Positions 1-8,250 of a stretch of DNA of 64,000 bases are shown piece after piece. Where the stretch lies: assembly GCF_900103525.1 (NCBI RefSeq), contig NZ_FNHN01000003.1:62001-126000 (forward strand). Direction: 5' to 3'. Within the stretch, counting starts at the first letter, position 1, and the number at the start of each line of letters is the position of its first letter. The position numbers and the translations under genes were made by a program. The stretch comes from Bacillus sp. OK048 (GTDB lineage Bacteria; Bacillota; Bacilli; Bacillales; Cytobacillaceae). The notes under the pieces were generated by a model. That model was not told where the DNA came from. It did no database searches and saw only the letters and a list, made by a program, of their open reading frames with translations.

Positions 1-411
1 TAGAAAAAATTTTTCGATTCCCTTGTTTGCTCCTCCGTTTACGAGTCGCTTTGCAGCCCCCGTCAGTGCACCAGTCACCTCTGCATCAGCAATTATTTGG
101 AGCTTAGTACCCCCTTGATGATCATTCAATAAAATATCCGCTCTTCCAGTGAACTCACCTAGATTTCCTTTTCCTTTCAAGAGCAGCTGATAAAAGGAAG
201 GCACCTTTTCTTTTTCAACTGTTACCTCAAGGGCAAAAACATCTTTAATTGGGCCCAATTGTACATTAATCTGTGCTTCAAATAAACCCTTTGAGCTTTG
301 GATAAGGGTCTTGCAGTTTGGGATGGCGTTCCCAAGAACCTTTTCATCCTTAATGTATTTCCAGACAATTTTCCTTGGTAAACCAATTACGTGTTGATAT
401 TCAATTTTCAA
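1..411 (-). CDS. CoxG/SRPBCC family protein (partial, C-terminus outside window)
   Basis: Only the first 137 codons are present; the frame is open through position 1. The visible protein resembles the CoxG (carbon monoxide dehydrogenase subunit G-like) branch of the SRPBCC fold: an N-terminal strand running into FxxI/VW and 'NAIPNCK', then 'GPIKDVFALEVTVEK', 'GKGNLGEFTGRADI' and 'AEVTGALTGAAKRLV'. I chose the TTG at 409-411 because GGAGGGG lies 5-6 bases upstream and no ATG is better placed. CoxG proteins occur beside molybdenum hydroxylases, but the neighbour that would show this is off the left edge. The function is therefore open. Confidence 0.75.
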   Translation of the reverse strand, partial: MKIEYQHVIGLPRKIVWKYIKDEKVLGNAIPNCKTLIQSSKGLFEAQINVQLGPIKDVFALEVTVEKEKVPSFYQLLLKGKGNLGEFTGRADILLNDHQGGTKLQIIADAEVTGALTGAAKRLVNGGANKGIEKFFL

Positions 412-565
412 ACTATCCCCTCCATTTTTGAAGGTCCTCTTGATAAACTATTTGTAAGTATGAAAAATCATTCCTAAGATTTACCTTTTGCCAAATCTTC
501 CCCTCATTACTTTGAACCCTGTGTACTCCTAAAAATAAGGTTGGTTTTCATTTTATTAGTTAAAA

Positions 566-597
566 AGCGCTAGTATCTATTGGCAGATACTAGCGCT
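566..597 (-). terminator. Intrinsic terminator of the class A PBP gene
   Basis: A perfect 13-bp stem (AGCGCTAGTATCT and its complement) with a 6-base loop is followed, on the minus strand, by a T-rich stretch. It begins four bases past the PBP stop codon. Confidence 0.85.
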
Positions 598-600
598 TTG

Positions 601-2751
601 TTAATCATCATCATTATCATCTTTGTCTTTGTCTTTGTCCTTTTTGCCTTTATTTTTTTCTTTTTTCCCCTCGCCTTTATTTTTTTCTTTTTTCTCCTTT
701 CCTTTATTTTTTTCTTTTTTCTCCTTTCCTTTATTTTTTTCTTTTTTCTCCTTTCCTTTATTTTTGTTCTCCTTTTCTATTTCCTGCCTTGCTTTTTCCT
801 CTTTTTCTTTGATTTTCTTAAGTTCGCTGTTATATTTTTTCTCAACGCTCGACAAAGCAAATTTTTCATCGGTTAGCTCGGATTTCGACTTAGTTAATAT
901 TTCTTTAAAAATGACTGGAGCGGTTCCACCGCTTGATGTTGATAAATAATGGTTTTCATCTGTTTGATCATAGCCTAGCCAAACAGCACCGACAATGTTC
1001 GGGGTATAGCCGACAAACCAATGATCCTTTGTTCCGGCTTCATTCGCAAATGGCAGCTGGGTGGATCCAGTTTTACCAGCGACATCAAAGCCATCTAAGT
1101 ATGCTTTCTTTCCCGTTCCTTCATCAATTACACCTTTTAGCATGAAGGTAATTTTCTGTGCAACTTCTGGATCTGTCACTTTAGTCGCTTTACCCTGCCA
1201 TCCAGCTAAAGCCTTACCCTCTACATCTTCTATTTTCTGGATTGCGTGTGCATCTGCCATTTCTCCATTATTCGCGAATGTTGTGTAGGCTTGTGCCATT
1301 AATAATGGGGATGTTCCCTCATACATGCCGCCAAGAGCAATTCCAAGTGAATGGTCTTCTTCCTGTATTGGGATCCCAAAACGTTCTACTGATTTCGTTC
1401 CTTTTTCCAAACCCATTTGATTCAATAACCAAACCGGCGGAACATTATACGAATTAATTACAGCAGAATACATCGTCACTTGTCCTCGGTATTGCTTATC
1501 ATAGTTCTTTGGCTGATAGCCTCCTATATCAAGAGGTTTATCCTCTAACATATCAAATACTTCATAGCCTTGTTCCAATGCAGGCGTATAAACGGCCAAA
1601 GGCTTCATCGTTGAACCTGGCTGTCTGATTAATTGGGTTGCGCGGTTAAAGCCTAAAAAAGTATGTTCCCCTCTACCGCCAACAAGTGCTTGAATCCCGC
1701 CATTTTCAGGATTAATAAAAATAGCTCCACTTTGTAGCAGCTGGTCTGGTTGACTCGCTGGGAAAAGATTATCATTTTGATATACTTCTTCGGTCGCATT
1801 TTGGATTGCAGGATTTAGTTCCGTAAAAATATGAAGTCCACCAGATAGAATTTCATTCTTTGTAAGGTTATATTCCTTCATCGCTTCTTCAATAATGTGA
1901 TCTACATAATATGGATATTTACCATTATAATCTTTATCCATCTTTTCTTCTTGCAATACAATTTGCTGTTGTTTCGCTTTTTCCACATCATTTTGACTAA
2001 TATATCCTTCCTGTTCCATCAAGAATAGAACAAGATTTCGCCGTTTGACTGCCTTTTCCATATTCTTAAATGGAGAGAGGTTCGAAGGAGCTTTAATTAA
2101 CCCTGCAAGTGTAGCAGACTCACTTAAGGTTAATTCGCTTGCTTCTTTACCAAAGTAAGTTTTAGCTGCAGTTTGAATCCCCCATGCTCCCTCACCAAAA
2201 TAAATCTGATTTAAATACTTCTCCATTATCTCGTCTTTAGAATAGGTACGTTCAATTTTTTTTGTAATAATTAGCTCTTTAAGTTTACGTGTATACGTCC
2301 GTTCATGTGTCAAAAAGGCATTCTTTGCCAACTGCTGTGTAACCGTACTACCACCTGCTACGATATCACCCGAGATCATATTTTTGAAAAAGGCCTTCAT
2401 AATCGCAAAATAATTGATGCCATTATGTTTATAAAAACGTTGGTCTTCCGTTGCGACTACAGCATGTATAACTTCCTTAGGAATCTGTTTTATCCCAACT
2501 CCTTCAATCTTAGAATTGGAAATCTTACTAGCAATCTCTCCATTTTGATCATAAATAATCGTCGGCTGTGGTGCCGGCTTTTTCAATATACTGACATCGG
2601 TTGTCCAAATTAAGATATTTACAATGAGGAAACTAGCTATTGCAGCAACGATTCCTGCCATTATCAATTTCTTCACTAAACCCTTAGAAAAAAACTGTGT
2701 CCAATCCCATTTAGACGCTTTTCTTTGCTGTCGTCTTTCTATTCGTCCCAC
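601..2751 (-). CDS. Class A penicillin-binding protein (transglycosylase/transpeptidase)
   Basis: Bifunctional peptidoglycan synthase of 716 residues, anchored by one membrane segment at about 29-51 behind a basic cytoplasmic N-terminus. The GT51 glycosyltransferase domain shows EDQRFYKHNG (102-111) and GGSTVTQQ (133-140). The transpeptidase domain shows the SxxK motif STMK (380-383), SYN (434-436) and KTG (560-562), so both active sites look intact. The last ~70 residues are an E/K-rich tail with a tandem 9-residue unit (EKNKGKEKK) ending in an acidic DKDKDKDDNDDD run. The GTG start has TAGGG upstream. It appears monocistronic. It is closest in general plan to the PBP1A/PbpF group, but I cannot choose the paralogue. 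Confidence 0.92.
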   Translation of the reverse strand: MGRIERRQQRKASKWDWTQFFSKGLVKKLIMAGIVAAIASFLIVNILIWTTDVSILKKPAPQPTIIYDQNGEIASKISNSKIEGVGIKQIPKEVIHAVVATEDQRFYKHNGINYFAIMKAFFKNMISGDIVAGGSTVTQQLAKNAFLTHERTYTRKLKELIITKKIERTYSKDEIMEKYLNQIYFGEGAWGIQTAAKTYFGKEASELTLSESATLAGLIKAPSNLSPFKNMEKAVKRRNLVLFLMEQEGYISQNDVEKAKQQQIVLQEEKMDKDYNGKYPYYVDHIIEEAMKEYNLTKNEILSGGLHIFTELNPAIQNATEEVYQNDNLFPASQPDQLLQSGAIFINPENGGIQALVGGRGEHTFLGFNRATQLIRQPGSTMKPLAVYTPALEQGYEVFDMLEDKPLDIGGYQPKNYDKQYRGQVTMYSAVINSYNVPPVWLLNQMGLEKGTKSVERFGIPIQEEDHSLGIALGGMYEGTSPLLMAQAYTTFANNGEMADAHAIQKIEDVEGKALAGWQGKATKVTDPEVAQKITFMLKGVIDEGTGKKAYLDGFDVAGKTGSTQLPFANEAGTKDHWFVGYTPNIVGAVWLGYDQTDENHYLSTSSGGTAPVIFKEILTKSKSELTDEKFALSSVEKKYNSELKKIKEKEEKARQEIEKENKNKGKEKKEKNKGKEKKEKNKGKEKKEKNKGEGKKEKNKGKKDKDKDKDDNDDD
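649..766 (-). repeat. 27-bp tandem repeat encoding the PBP tail
   Basis: Four consecutive 27-bp units (CTTTATTTTTTTC... on the plus strand) encode the 9-residue EKNKGKEKK repeat. The first unit is slightly diverged (GEGKK) and the other copies are nearly identical, as expected for recent unit duplication. Copy number may vary between strains. Confidence 0.8.
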
Positions 2752-2872
2752 GTCTATACCCTACCTTCTAAAATATACATTTACATATTGCTTAATTTTA
2801 AAACGAATATCAATTAAGTCAATAAGAAATAAGTCTTACTTTTAGAAGGTAAAGAAGTGCAAAACAATTAAC

Positions 2873-2904
2873 GCAAAAAGCCAGCGTCACACACCGGCTT
2901 TTTT
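2873..2904. terminator. Bidirectional hairpin between the PBP gene and the FbpA-like gene
   Basis: AAAAAGCC pairs with GGCTTTTT across an imperfect stem, so there is a T-run in either reading direction. It lies downstream of the FbpA-like gene on the minus strand. Confidence 0.6.
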
Positions 2905-2940
2905 CTATTTGCTATTAAGTACCTGGATATGAAAGATTCA

Positions 2941-3144
2941 TTATGGTATATGTTGATTATTATGATCCTGCTCTTTTGTTGAAGCTAAATGATTTGCCTC
3001 GATAAAATTGTACTCTTCCTCTAAATCACTCAACGTCCATTCATACAGATGTCGATCATCTTTTTTAAACACACCGATTTTAATAAGTTTATCTATAAGA
3101 ATTTGCCTTCTTTGTTGGACTGCATTACGAAGAATATTTTCCAT
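2941..3144 (-). CDS. FbpA-like small basic protein (Fur-regulated basic protein family)
   Basis: A 67-residue protein, MENILRNAVQQRRQ..LIDKLIKIGVFKKDDRHLYEW.LSDLEEEY, which matches the short helical pattern of the FbpA family. In B. subtilis these peptides belong to the iron-sparing response and act with the FsrA sRNA. A longer reading frame exists, but the ATG at 3142-3144 has GGAGGTG seven bases upstream and a typical family N-terminus. I see no good Fur box in the ~250 bases upstream, so iron control is not shown here. The family call comes from memory of the motif. Confidence 0.6.
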   Translation of the reverse strand: MENILRNAVQQRRQILIDKLIKIGVFKKDDRHLYEWTLSDLEEEYNFIEANHLASTKEQDHNNQHIP

Positions 3145-3399
3145 ACATGGGCACCTCCAATTAATTTTGCTTCTAACTCCACATCTGATTTTAAACCACT
3201 TCTTCTTCTGTGTTTGTCGAATGTTAGCAAAATTACCTACTCTTAATCCAAATTTCACCTATACTTAATAAAAGAAAAATAAATGTATTACTTTTAATGG
3301 ACACTACAGAGATGTGAACAAATCTAATATTTGATATGATGAAAGAAAAGCTTATTTTAGATAATGAACAATCGTATCTAAACTGACAATGTTTTTTCA

Positions 3400-3428
3400 T
3401 TGACGTTTTAAAAAGTATTCGATAATAT
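3400..3428 (+). promoter_or_regulatory. SigA-type promoter for queF
   Basis: TTGACG and TAATAT are separated by 17 bases, about 30 bases upstream of the preQ1 aptamer. Confidence 0.65.
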
Positions 3429-3457
3429 ATGGAGAAGATATTACACCCGTACTCATC

Positions 3458-3540
3458 GGGAGAGGTTCATAGCTGACACCCTCTATAAAAAACTATGGAT
3501 TCATGACACTATGCCATGTCCATATCGGACATGGCTTTTT
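3458..3540 (+). promoter_or_regulatory. preQ1-I riboswitch with intrinsic terminator
   Basis: The compact H-type pseudoknot aptamer is recognisable: GGGAGAGGTTC, then AGC..ACACCCTCT, then TATAAAAAACTA (3458-3495). It is followed by a 9-bp GC-rich stem (GCCATGTCC / GGACATGGC, 3513-3535) and a T-run. Ligand binding is expected to favour termination before queF, as in Bacillus que leaders. It is about 95 bases upstream of the queF start. Confidence 0.9.
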
Positions 3541-3634
3541 GTTTGAGAATCCTACTACTAGTTTTTAACGTAGCATGGCTGTTCAATGCTCTCCCCAAAA
3601 AGAGTTGGGAACCATTTTACTGGAGGTTTATAAC

Positions 3635-4135
3635 ATGTCAGGACGCAGCCACGAAGAAGGCTTAAAAGATTTAACACTATTAGGAAATCAAAATACAAAA
3701 TACTCATTTGAATATGCACCGGAGGTTTTGGAGGCAGTCGATAATCTTCACCCAGACCGAGATTATTTTGTAAAATTTAATTGTCCGGAGTTTACTAGTT
3801 TATGTCCACTTACCCATCAGCCCGATTTTGCAACGATGTATATTTCGTACATCCCTAATAAAAAGATTGTTGAAAGTAAATCTCTCAAGCTTTATTTATT
3901 CAGTTTCAGAAATCATGGTGATTTCCACGAGGATTGTGTCAACATTATCATGAATGATTTAATTAAATTGCTTGACCCTCGCTATATTGAGGTTTGGGGA
4001 AAATTCACTCCACGCGGCGGGATTTCAATTGATCCATGGTGTAACTATGGCAAGCCAGGTACTAAATATGAAGAAATGGCTCATTTCCGTTTGATGAATC
4101 ATGACCTTTATCCTGAAAAAGTAGATAATCGCTAA
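3635..4135 (+). CDS. queF: NADPH-dependent 7-cyano-7-deazaguanine (preQ0) reductase
   Basis: Reduces preQ0 to preQ1 in queuosine tRNA modification, in the cytoplasm. The 166-residue protein has the QueF signature: the covalent-catalysis cysteine in CPEFTSLCP (Cys57), the acid in QPDF (Asp64) and the family motif [16 protein letters not shown] (80-95). The ATG at 3635 has TGGAGG nine bases upstream; the longer frame from 3575 starts inside the leader. It stands alone instead of in a queCDEF operon and is controlled by the preQ1-I riboswitch in front of it. Length and motifs are complete. Confidence 0.96.
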   Translation: MSGRSHEEGLKDLTLLGNQNTKYSFEYAPEVLEAVDNLHPDRDYFVKFNCPEFTSLCPLTHQPDFATMYISYIPNKKIVESKSLKLYLFSFRNHGDFHEDCVNIIMNDLIKLLDPRYIEVWGKFTPRGGISIDPWCNYGKPGTKYEEMAHFRLMNHDLYPEKVDNR

Positions 4136-4142
4136 TTATTCC

Positions 4143-4177
4143 CCCCTTGGATGCAGTGCACCAAGGGGATATTTTTT
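4143..4177 (+). terminator. queF terminator
   Basis: CCCCTTGG and CCAAGGGG form an 8-bp stem followed by ATATTTTTT, starting eight bases after the queF stop codon. Confidence 0.85.
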
Positions 4178-4285
4178 GAAAAGATTCTTTAATCAAAATT
4201 ACATAGTCCTGTAAACCTTTTAATTTAACCATATGATACATTGAAAAAGGAGTTTACCAGACGAAATTAAGAATGAGTTGATCCT

Positions 4286-4816
4286 ATGTTAAATGTAAAA
4301 GAAGTGACGGAGCAGCTAAGAGCTGAAGGAATAACTGATAGTGAACAAGTTGTCATTCGTTGGATTCTCGATGGGAAAATTAAGGCTAGAAGAACCATGC
4401 ATCTAAACCTTGAATTCTCGATTAATCCTGTCGATTTAGCTTCATTTATTTTAGAAAAAAAGATTGAAAACAAAACGAAGCAGTTCGGAGTGGACTTTCA
4501 TGATTGGGAAAACACATTTCATGAAAATCAAAAATTCAAAGAGGAAATTGAACAACTAAAAACTTCAATTCGTATTGAACATGCCAAAAACCGATCATTA
4601 AAAAGAATGCTAAAAGCAGAGTATGCTCTAACCGATTCATCATCGCTTACTTTAGGCACACTAGTAGGCTTAGATCCAAAGGAAGATACGGAATCAATTA
4701 AGAAGGAATACAAGAAAATACTAAAAGCCCTTCATCCCGATCGAGGCGGTGACGAAAGACTTTTTAAAGTGTTTTATGACCATTACACACAGTTAAAGGA
4801 TCCAGCAAAAAACTGA
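4286..4816 (+). CDS. Protein with N-terminal HTH-like region and C-terminal J domain
   Basis: A 176-residue protein joining three parts. Residues 1-55 look like a MerR/excisionase-type winged helix (VKEVTEQLRAEGITDSEQVVIRWILDGKI). Residues ~78-112 are a charged coiled coil. Residues ~124-172 form a J domain with the HPD motif at 140-142 (KALHPDRGGDERLFK). J domains stimulate the Hsp70 (DnaK) ATPase through HPD. Class A and B DnaJ proteins carry the J domain at the N-terminus, so the order here is unusual, and there is no zinc or substrate domain. An in-frame TGA sits just upstream, which fixes the start at 4286 despite a weak ribosome site. Partner and function are unknown. Confidence 0.75.
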   Translation: MLNVKEVTEQLRAEGITDSEQVVIRWILDGKIKARRTMHLNLEFSINPVDLASFILEKKIENKTKQFGVDFHDWENTFHENQKFKEEIEQLKTSIRIEHAKNRSLKRMLKAEYALTDSSSLTLGTLVGLDPKEDTESIKKEYKKILKALHPDRGGDERLFKVFYDHYTQLKDPAKN

Positions 4817-4826
4817 ATCCTTTTTT
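4798..4826 (+). terminator. Terminator overlapping the stop of the J-domain gene
   Basis: GGATCCAG pairs with CTGAATCC, with a loop of seven bases, followed by TTTTTT. The stop codon lies within the 3' arm. Confidence 0.7.
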
Positions 4827-4827
4827 C

Positions 4828-5253
4828 TTACAATGTTTGATCTCCCTTTGTCCCATTAATCGAATAACTTGCTACAATGTTAGCACTTAATGAGTGAGAA
4901 ACGGAGCAGTATTTGTCTTTTGATAATTGGATGGCACGGATCACTTTTTCTTCCGGCAGGTCCCCTTCTACTGAATAGTGAATATGAAAATCAGTAAATT
5001 TCTTTGGTTCTGTGTCGGCGCGAGTTCCCTCAATTTCCATTTCAAAACCAGTTAACTCTAAACGCATTTTTTTCAAAATCATGACAATATCGATACCTGT
5101 GCAGCCCGCTAAAGAATACAGGAGCAGCTCTGTTGGCCTTGGTCCACTATTTTTTCCACCAATATCTGGTGCAGCATCCATTCTTAATTCATGTCCAGAC
5201 GGTGTAGTTCCAGAAAAGGCCATGTCCCCTTGCCATTTAATCGTTGATTTCAT
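4828..5253 (-). CDS. OsmC family protein
   Basis: A 141-residue OsmC/YhfA-type protein. The family's two redox cysteines are present: Cys51 in LAGCTGID and Cys116 in KYCSVSHS. OsmC relatives reduce organic hydroperoxides or, in the YhfA branch, have undefined thiol roles; the sequence alone does not separate these. I start at the ATG at 5251-5253, with GGAAGGA nine bases upstream; the TTG at 5262 touches the ribosome site. It converges on the J-domain gene. Confidence 0.85.
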   Translation of the reverse strand: MKSTIKWQGDMAFSGTTPSGHELRMDAAPDIGGKNSGPRPTELLLYSLAGCTGIDIVMILKKMRLELTGFEMEIEGTRADTEPKKFTDFHIHYSVEGDLPEEKVIRAIQLSKDKYCSVSHSLSANIVASYSINGTKGDQTL

Positions 5254-5296
5254 AAGTACCAATCCTTCCTCTATGTATTTCTCCCTTATTTTACCT

Positions 5297-5340
5297 TAAA
5301 AAAAGGTTTTGAACTCATAAACAAGTCCAAAACCTTTTTA
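5297..5340 (-). terminator. Terminator of the sulfonate-type ABC operon
   Basis: An extended stem (AAAAGGTTTTG.ACT / AGT.CAAAACCTTTT) with a T-run on the minus strand follows the solute-binding protein gene. Confidence 0.85.
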
Positions 5341-5343
5341 ATC

Positions 5344-6339
5344 TTACTTAAGGAATGACAAATCAATCAACCCTTTAATATCACTAGTAGGTATATATCC
5401 TGCTTCTTTACTAATATCTGCCATTTCTTGAATCACTTTTTCATTAACATCCGTTGTTACAGCAAGACGTGAGAACGCTGCGTCCACTTCGTCTTTATTT
5501 AATGCTTTACCTGTAAGATCTTTTAAATGTTTAATCACAATTTCTTTACTCTCTTCAGGGTTATCCTGGATAAATTTAACTGATTTCTTGTGTGCATCTA
5601 AATACTTCTTTGATAAATCTTTATTTTTTAAAAAGTCAGCTCTTGCAGCAACTACAGTATTCGTAGACTCTTTGCCCCAGGCAAACTCATCCCAGTCAAG
5701 AAGCAGTTTACCATTCGCTTGATTTTCAAGAACATATCCCCAAGGTTCTTGTGTTGCCGCTGCGTCTACTTGCTTTTGCACAAATAATGAAGCTGTATCA
5801 GCAGGTGCTGCAGCAAATAAATCTACTGTACCACCACTAGTTTTTGCCTTTAAGTTAGCCTCTTTTAGCGCTTTTCGCAGCATAACATCTTGCGTGCTGC
5901 CAATAACCGGTATTGCTACTTTTTTGCCATCTAAATCTTCAAGCTTTTCCACTCCGCTTTGTTCAGCAGCAATTAAGACAGCTCCACCATTCACAGCGCC
6001 AGAAATAAGGTGATATTCCTTATTTTTCACATAAAAGTTAAGCAATGGACCTGGACCAACCGTACCAACATCAATTGCTTTTGTAGCCATTGCTTCCATA
6101 AACAGTCCGCCATTTGCTACGGTTTTGGTTTCAATCTTTACATCTTTACCGAAAGCTTCTTCAAAATAACCTTGTTCAAGTGCCACAATCGTAGCAATAT
6201 GAGTTAAGTTTGGAAAATAACCAATTTTTACGGTTTTCGCTTCTCCGCTATCGGCTTCTTTTGACGATTGGGCACATCCGCTTAACAACCCAACAAACAA
6301 TAGTGTGATCAACAAATAAAGCATTGATTTTTTCAACAT
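5344..6339 (-). CDS. ABC transporter substrate-binding lipoprotein (SsuA/TauA/NitT type)
   Basis: A 331-residue extracellular binding protein. The signal peptide ends in a lipobox (LLSGC, Cys22), so it is a lipoprotein. The body fits the NMT1/SsuA family: KIGYFPNLTHIATIVALEQGYFEEAFG, 'VGPGPLLNFYV', 'KVAIPVIGSTQDVMLRKAL' and 'AAATQEPWG'. It is the last gene of an ATPase-permease-SBP operon. Homologues bind sulfonates, taurine, nitrate or thiamine precursors. The neighbouring sulfate assimilation genes make sulfonate or a related sulfur source most likely, but no monooxygenase (SsuD/TauD) is encoded here. Confidence 0.85.
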   Translation of the reverse strand: MLKKSMLYLLITLLFVGLLSGCAQSSKEADSGEAKTVKIGYFPNLTHIATIVALEQGYFEEAFGKDVKIETKTVANGGLFMEAMATKAIDVGTVGPGPLLNFYVKNKEYHLISGAVNGGAVLIAAEQSGVEKLEDLDGKKVAIPVIGSTQDVMLRKALKEANLKAKTSGGTVDLFAAAPADTASLFVQKQVDAAATQEPWGYVLENQANGKLLLDWDEFAWGKESTNTVVAARADFLKNKDLSKKYLDAHKKSVKFIQDNPEESKEIVIKHLKDLTGKALNKDEVDAAFSRLAVTTDVNEKVIQEMADISKEAGYIPTSDIKGLIDLSFLK

Positions 6340-6374
6340 TTTCTTCTCTCCCGGCTATATTATTATTATTTTTA

Positions 6375-7139
6375 CTAAGCACGTCCTCTAATACCCCATT
6401 TAACTTCCACACTGCGTTCGAGTCTTGAAAAGACAACATTATCGACGATGGTACCGATAATCGCAATGATGATCATGACAGAAATAACTAAATCCATTTG
6501 ACCAAGTGAACGGCCCATTTCAAGCAACTGACCTAGTCCGCCACCGCCGCCAAGTAATTCCCCTGCCATCAAAGCTCGCCATGAGAATGCCCAAGCAATC
6601 CTTAGACCAGAAATGATTTGTGGAACCGAAGCAGGCAGGATAACGGTCCGTAGAAAATGTAAGCCGCTTGAACCATATACTTTGGCAACACGTTGGTAGA
6701 GCTGTGGAACATTTTTAAAGCCGCTCGTGGAATTTACAGTCATGGTCCATGTTGCCCCAATTGTCACGATAAAAAGAATCGAAAAATCATTTAATCCAAA
6801 CCAGATAATGGCTAATGGGAACCAGACAATACTTGGTATCGATTGAAGGGCGGTAACGACAAAACCAAGTGTATCCTCGACAAGTTTATACCGCCAGATG
6901 AAATAGCCTAATATCAATCCCACAATAATGGCGATAGTAAATCCAAGAAGGATACGCCCCATACTCTTTCCAATCGCAAGCGTAATTTGACCGTTAACGA
7001 TACCGTTAAACAGGGTTTCTAATACTTGCGAAAGGGTGGGAAACATAAAATCTGGAAGGCTGGAAAATCTAGATGTGACTTCCCATATCACCGCTATCGC
7101 CGCGATGAAGATGATCCGTCTTAAAGCTGTAGTCATCAC
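6375..7139 (-). CDS. ABC transporter permease (SsuC/TauC type)
   Basis: A 254-residue membrane protein with about six hydrophobic segments and the BPD permease signature 'GLRIAWAFSWRALMAGELLGGGGGLG' near 175-200, which contacts the ATPase. The GTG at 7139 (or the ATG at 7136) is preceded by AAGGAGG inside the upstream ATPase gene, so the reading frames overlap by about 70 bases. This implies translational coupling. It forms the inner-membrane channel of the importer. Confidence 0.88.
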   Translation of the reverse strand: MMTTALRRIIFIAAIAVIWEVTSRFSSLPDFMFPTLSQVLETLFNGIVNGQITLAIGKSMGRILLGFTIAIIVGLILGYFIWRYKLVEDTLGFVVTALQSIPSIVWFPLAIIWFGLNDFSILFIVTIGATWTMTVNSTSGFKNVPQLYQRVAKVYGSSGLHFLRTVILPASVPQIISGLRIAWAFSWRALMAGELLGGGGGLGQLLEMGRSLGQMDLVISVMIIIAIIGTIVDNVVFSRLERSVEVKWGIRGRA

Positions 7140-7911
7140 CCATTTCCTCCTTCAATACTTTTTCAATCTCTTCCTGTAAAATCGATAATATTCTTTGTTC
7201 CGTATTCACGGTAACACTATCCGGTGTAATCCCATCCTTCATGGTTGGCACTGGAATGATTTCTTTAATTCGTCCAGGCCGGGTTGCAAAAACGACTACT
7301 TCTTCGGAGAGCAGTACCGCTTCCCTAATATTGTGGGTGATAAAGAAGATCGTTACTTTTGTTTTCCGCCAAATTTCAAGCAGCTCTTTATGCAGCACCA
7401 TTCTCGTTTGTTCATCAAGCGCTGAAAAAGGCTCATCCATTAACAGTATGTCTGGCTCCATTACTAACGCTCTTGCGATAGAAACCCTCTGCTTCATTCC
7501 CCCTGATAGCTCGTGTGGATAGGAATTCACGTATCGGCTGAGGTGGACCATTTTTAATACATCAAGCGCCTTAGCTCTTGCCTCTTCTTTAGGCATCTTT
7601 TTTAGATTCAGTCCGTAGGTAACATTTTCTAAGACAGTCAACCATGGAAACAATCCTGCTTCTTGAAAAACAACTACCCTTTCAGGGCCAGGTTTTGTCA
7701 CTGTATTCCCATCGACTCGGATATCTCCTTTATCTGCTTTATCCAAGCCAGCAACAAGGTAAAGTAATGTTGATTTACCACACCCAGATGGCCCAACAAT
7801 GGAAACAAAGCTGCCTTTTTTAACATTTAAATTGATGTTGTCGAGAACTTTCACGTTTTCTTTTCTATCATTAATAAAACTTTTCTCGATCCCATCTATT
7901 GTTAAGTACAT
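7069..7911 (-). CDS. ABC transporter ATP-binding protein (SsuB/TauB type)
   Basis: A 280-residue ATPase with Walker A GPSGCGKST (about 40-48), signature LSGGMKQR (about 135-142), Walker B ILLMDEP (about 155-161) and H-loop FFITHNIREA. It energises the importer formed with the next two genes. It is the first gene of the operon, with a good SigA promoter about 45 bases upstream. I start at the ATG at 7911; a TTG lies one codon earlier with GAGGTG upstream. The C-terminus (DHLHRGDSGDMGSHI) is encoded in DNA that also encodes the start of the permease. Confidence 0.9.
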   Translation of the reverse strand: MYLTIDGIEKSFINDRKENVKVLDNINLNVKKGSFVSIVGPSGCGKSTLLYLVAGLDKADKGDIRVDGNTVTKPGPERVVVFQEAGLFPWLTVLENVTYGLNLKKMPKEEARAKALDVLKMVHLSRYVNSYPHELSGGMKQRVSIARALVMEPDILLMDEPFSALDEQTRMVLHKELLEIWRKTKVTIFFITHNIREAVLLSEEVVVFATRPGRIKEIIPVPTMKDGITPDSVTVNTEQRILSILQEEIEKVLKEEMGDDYSFKTDHLHRGDSGDMGSHI

Positions 7912-7955
7912 CAAAGCTCACCTCTTTTTTAATTCCAAGTAAATCTATTGGTTTT

Positions 7956-7983
7956 ATTATATTACAATATAACCGTAAGTCAA
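7956..7983 (-). promoter_or_regulatory. SigA-type promoter for the ABC importer operon
   Basis: TTGACT and TATAAT are separated by 16 bases on the minus strand, just upstream of the ATPase gene. Confidence 0.75.
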
Positions 7984-8250
7984 CAATTTTTCTAGTAATC
8001 TAAAAATAAAATTCCCTTTTTTCTATTTATTTTAAATTTCACTCTTCTTTAAAAATTTTTCTACATAGGATAACCAGTACCTATGGTTTCCCGTCGTTAT
8101 TTGCAAAAATGCTACAATTTATTAAAGAATCTGCTGATTCATGTAGATAAGTTTTCTAAGGTACTAGCAGGAATAACCAGCTCCTCTCTAAAACTATTAG
8201 AGTAGACGAAATAGTAGTCTAAATGAATAAGTTGAAAGGTGGTCATTGCC
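7984..8250. other. Intergenic region between divergent transcripts
   Basis: AT-rich DNA between the importer promoter and the next plus-strand gene. I see no ORF, hairpin or recognisable leader in it. Confidence 0.5.

Noticed and set aside
580..949. Plus-strand frames full of Phe/Leu/Ser opposite the PBP tail
   Set aside because: They are the complement of the K/E-rich tandem repeat and have no ribosome site.
3359..3373. Possible Fur box upstream of the FbpA-like gene
   Set aside because: AGATAATGAACAATC matches only the left half of the consensus and is too far from the gene.
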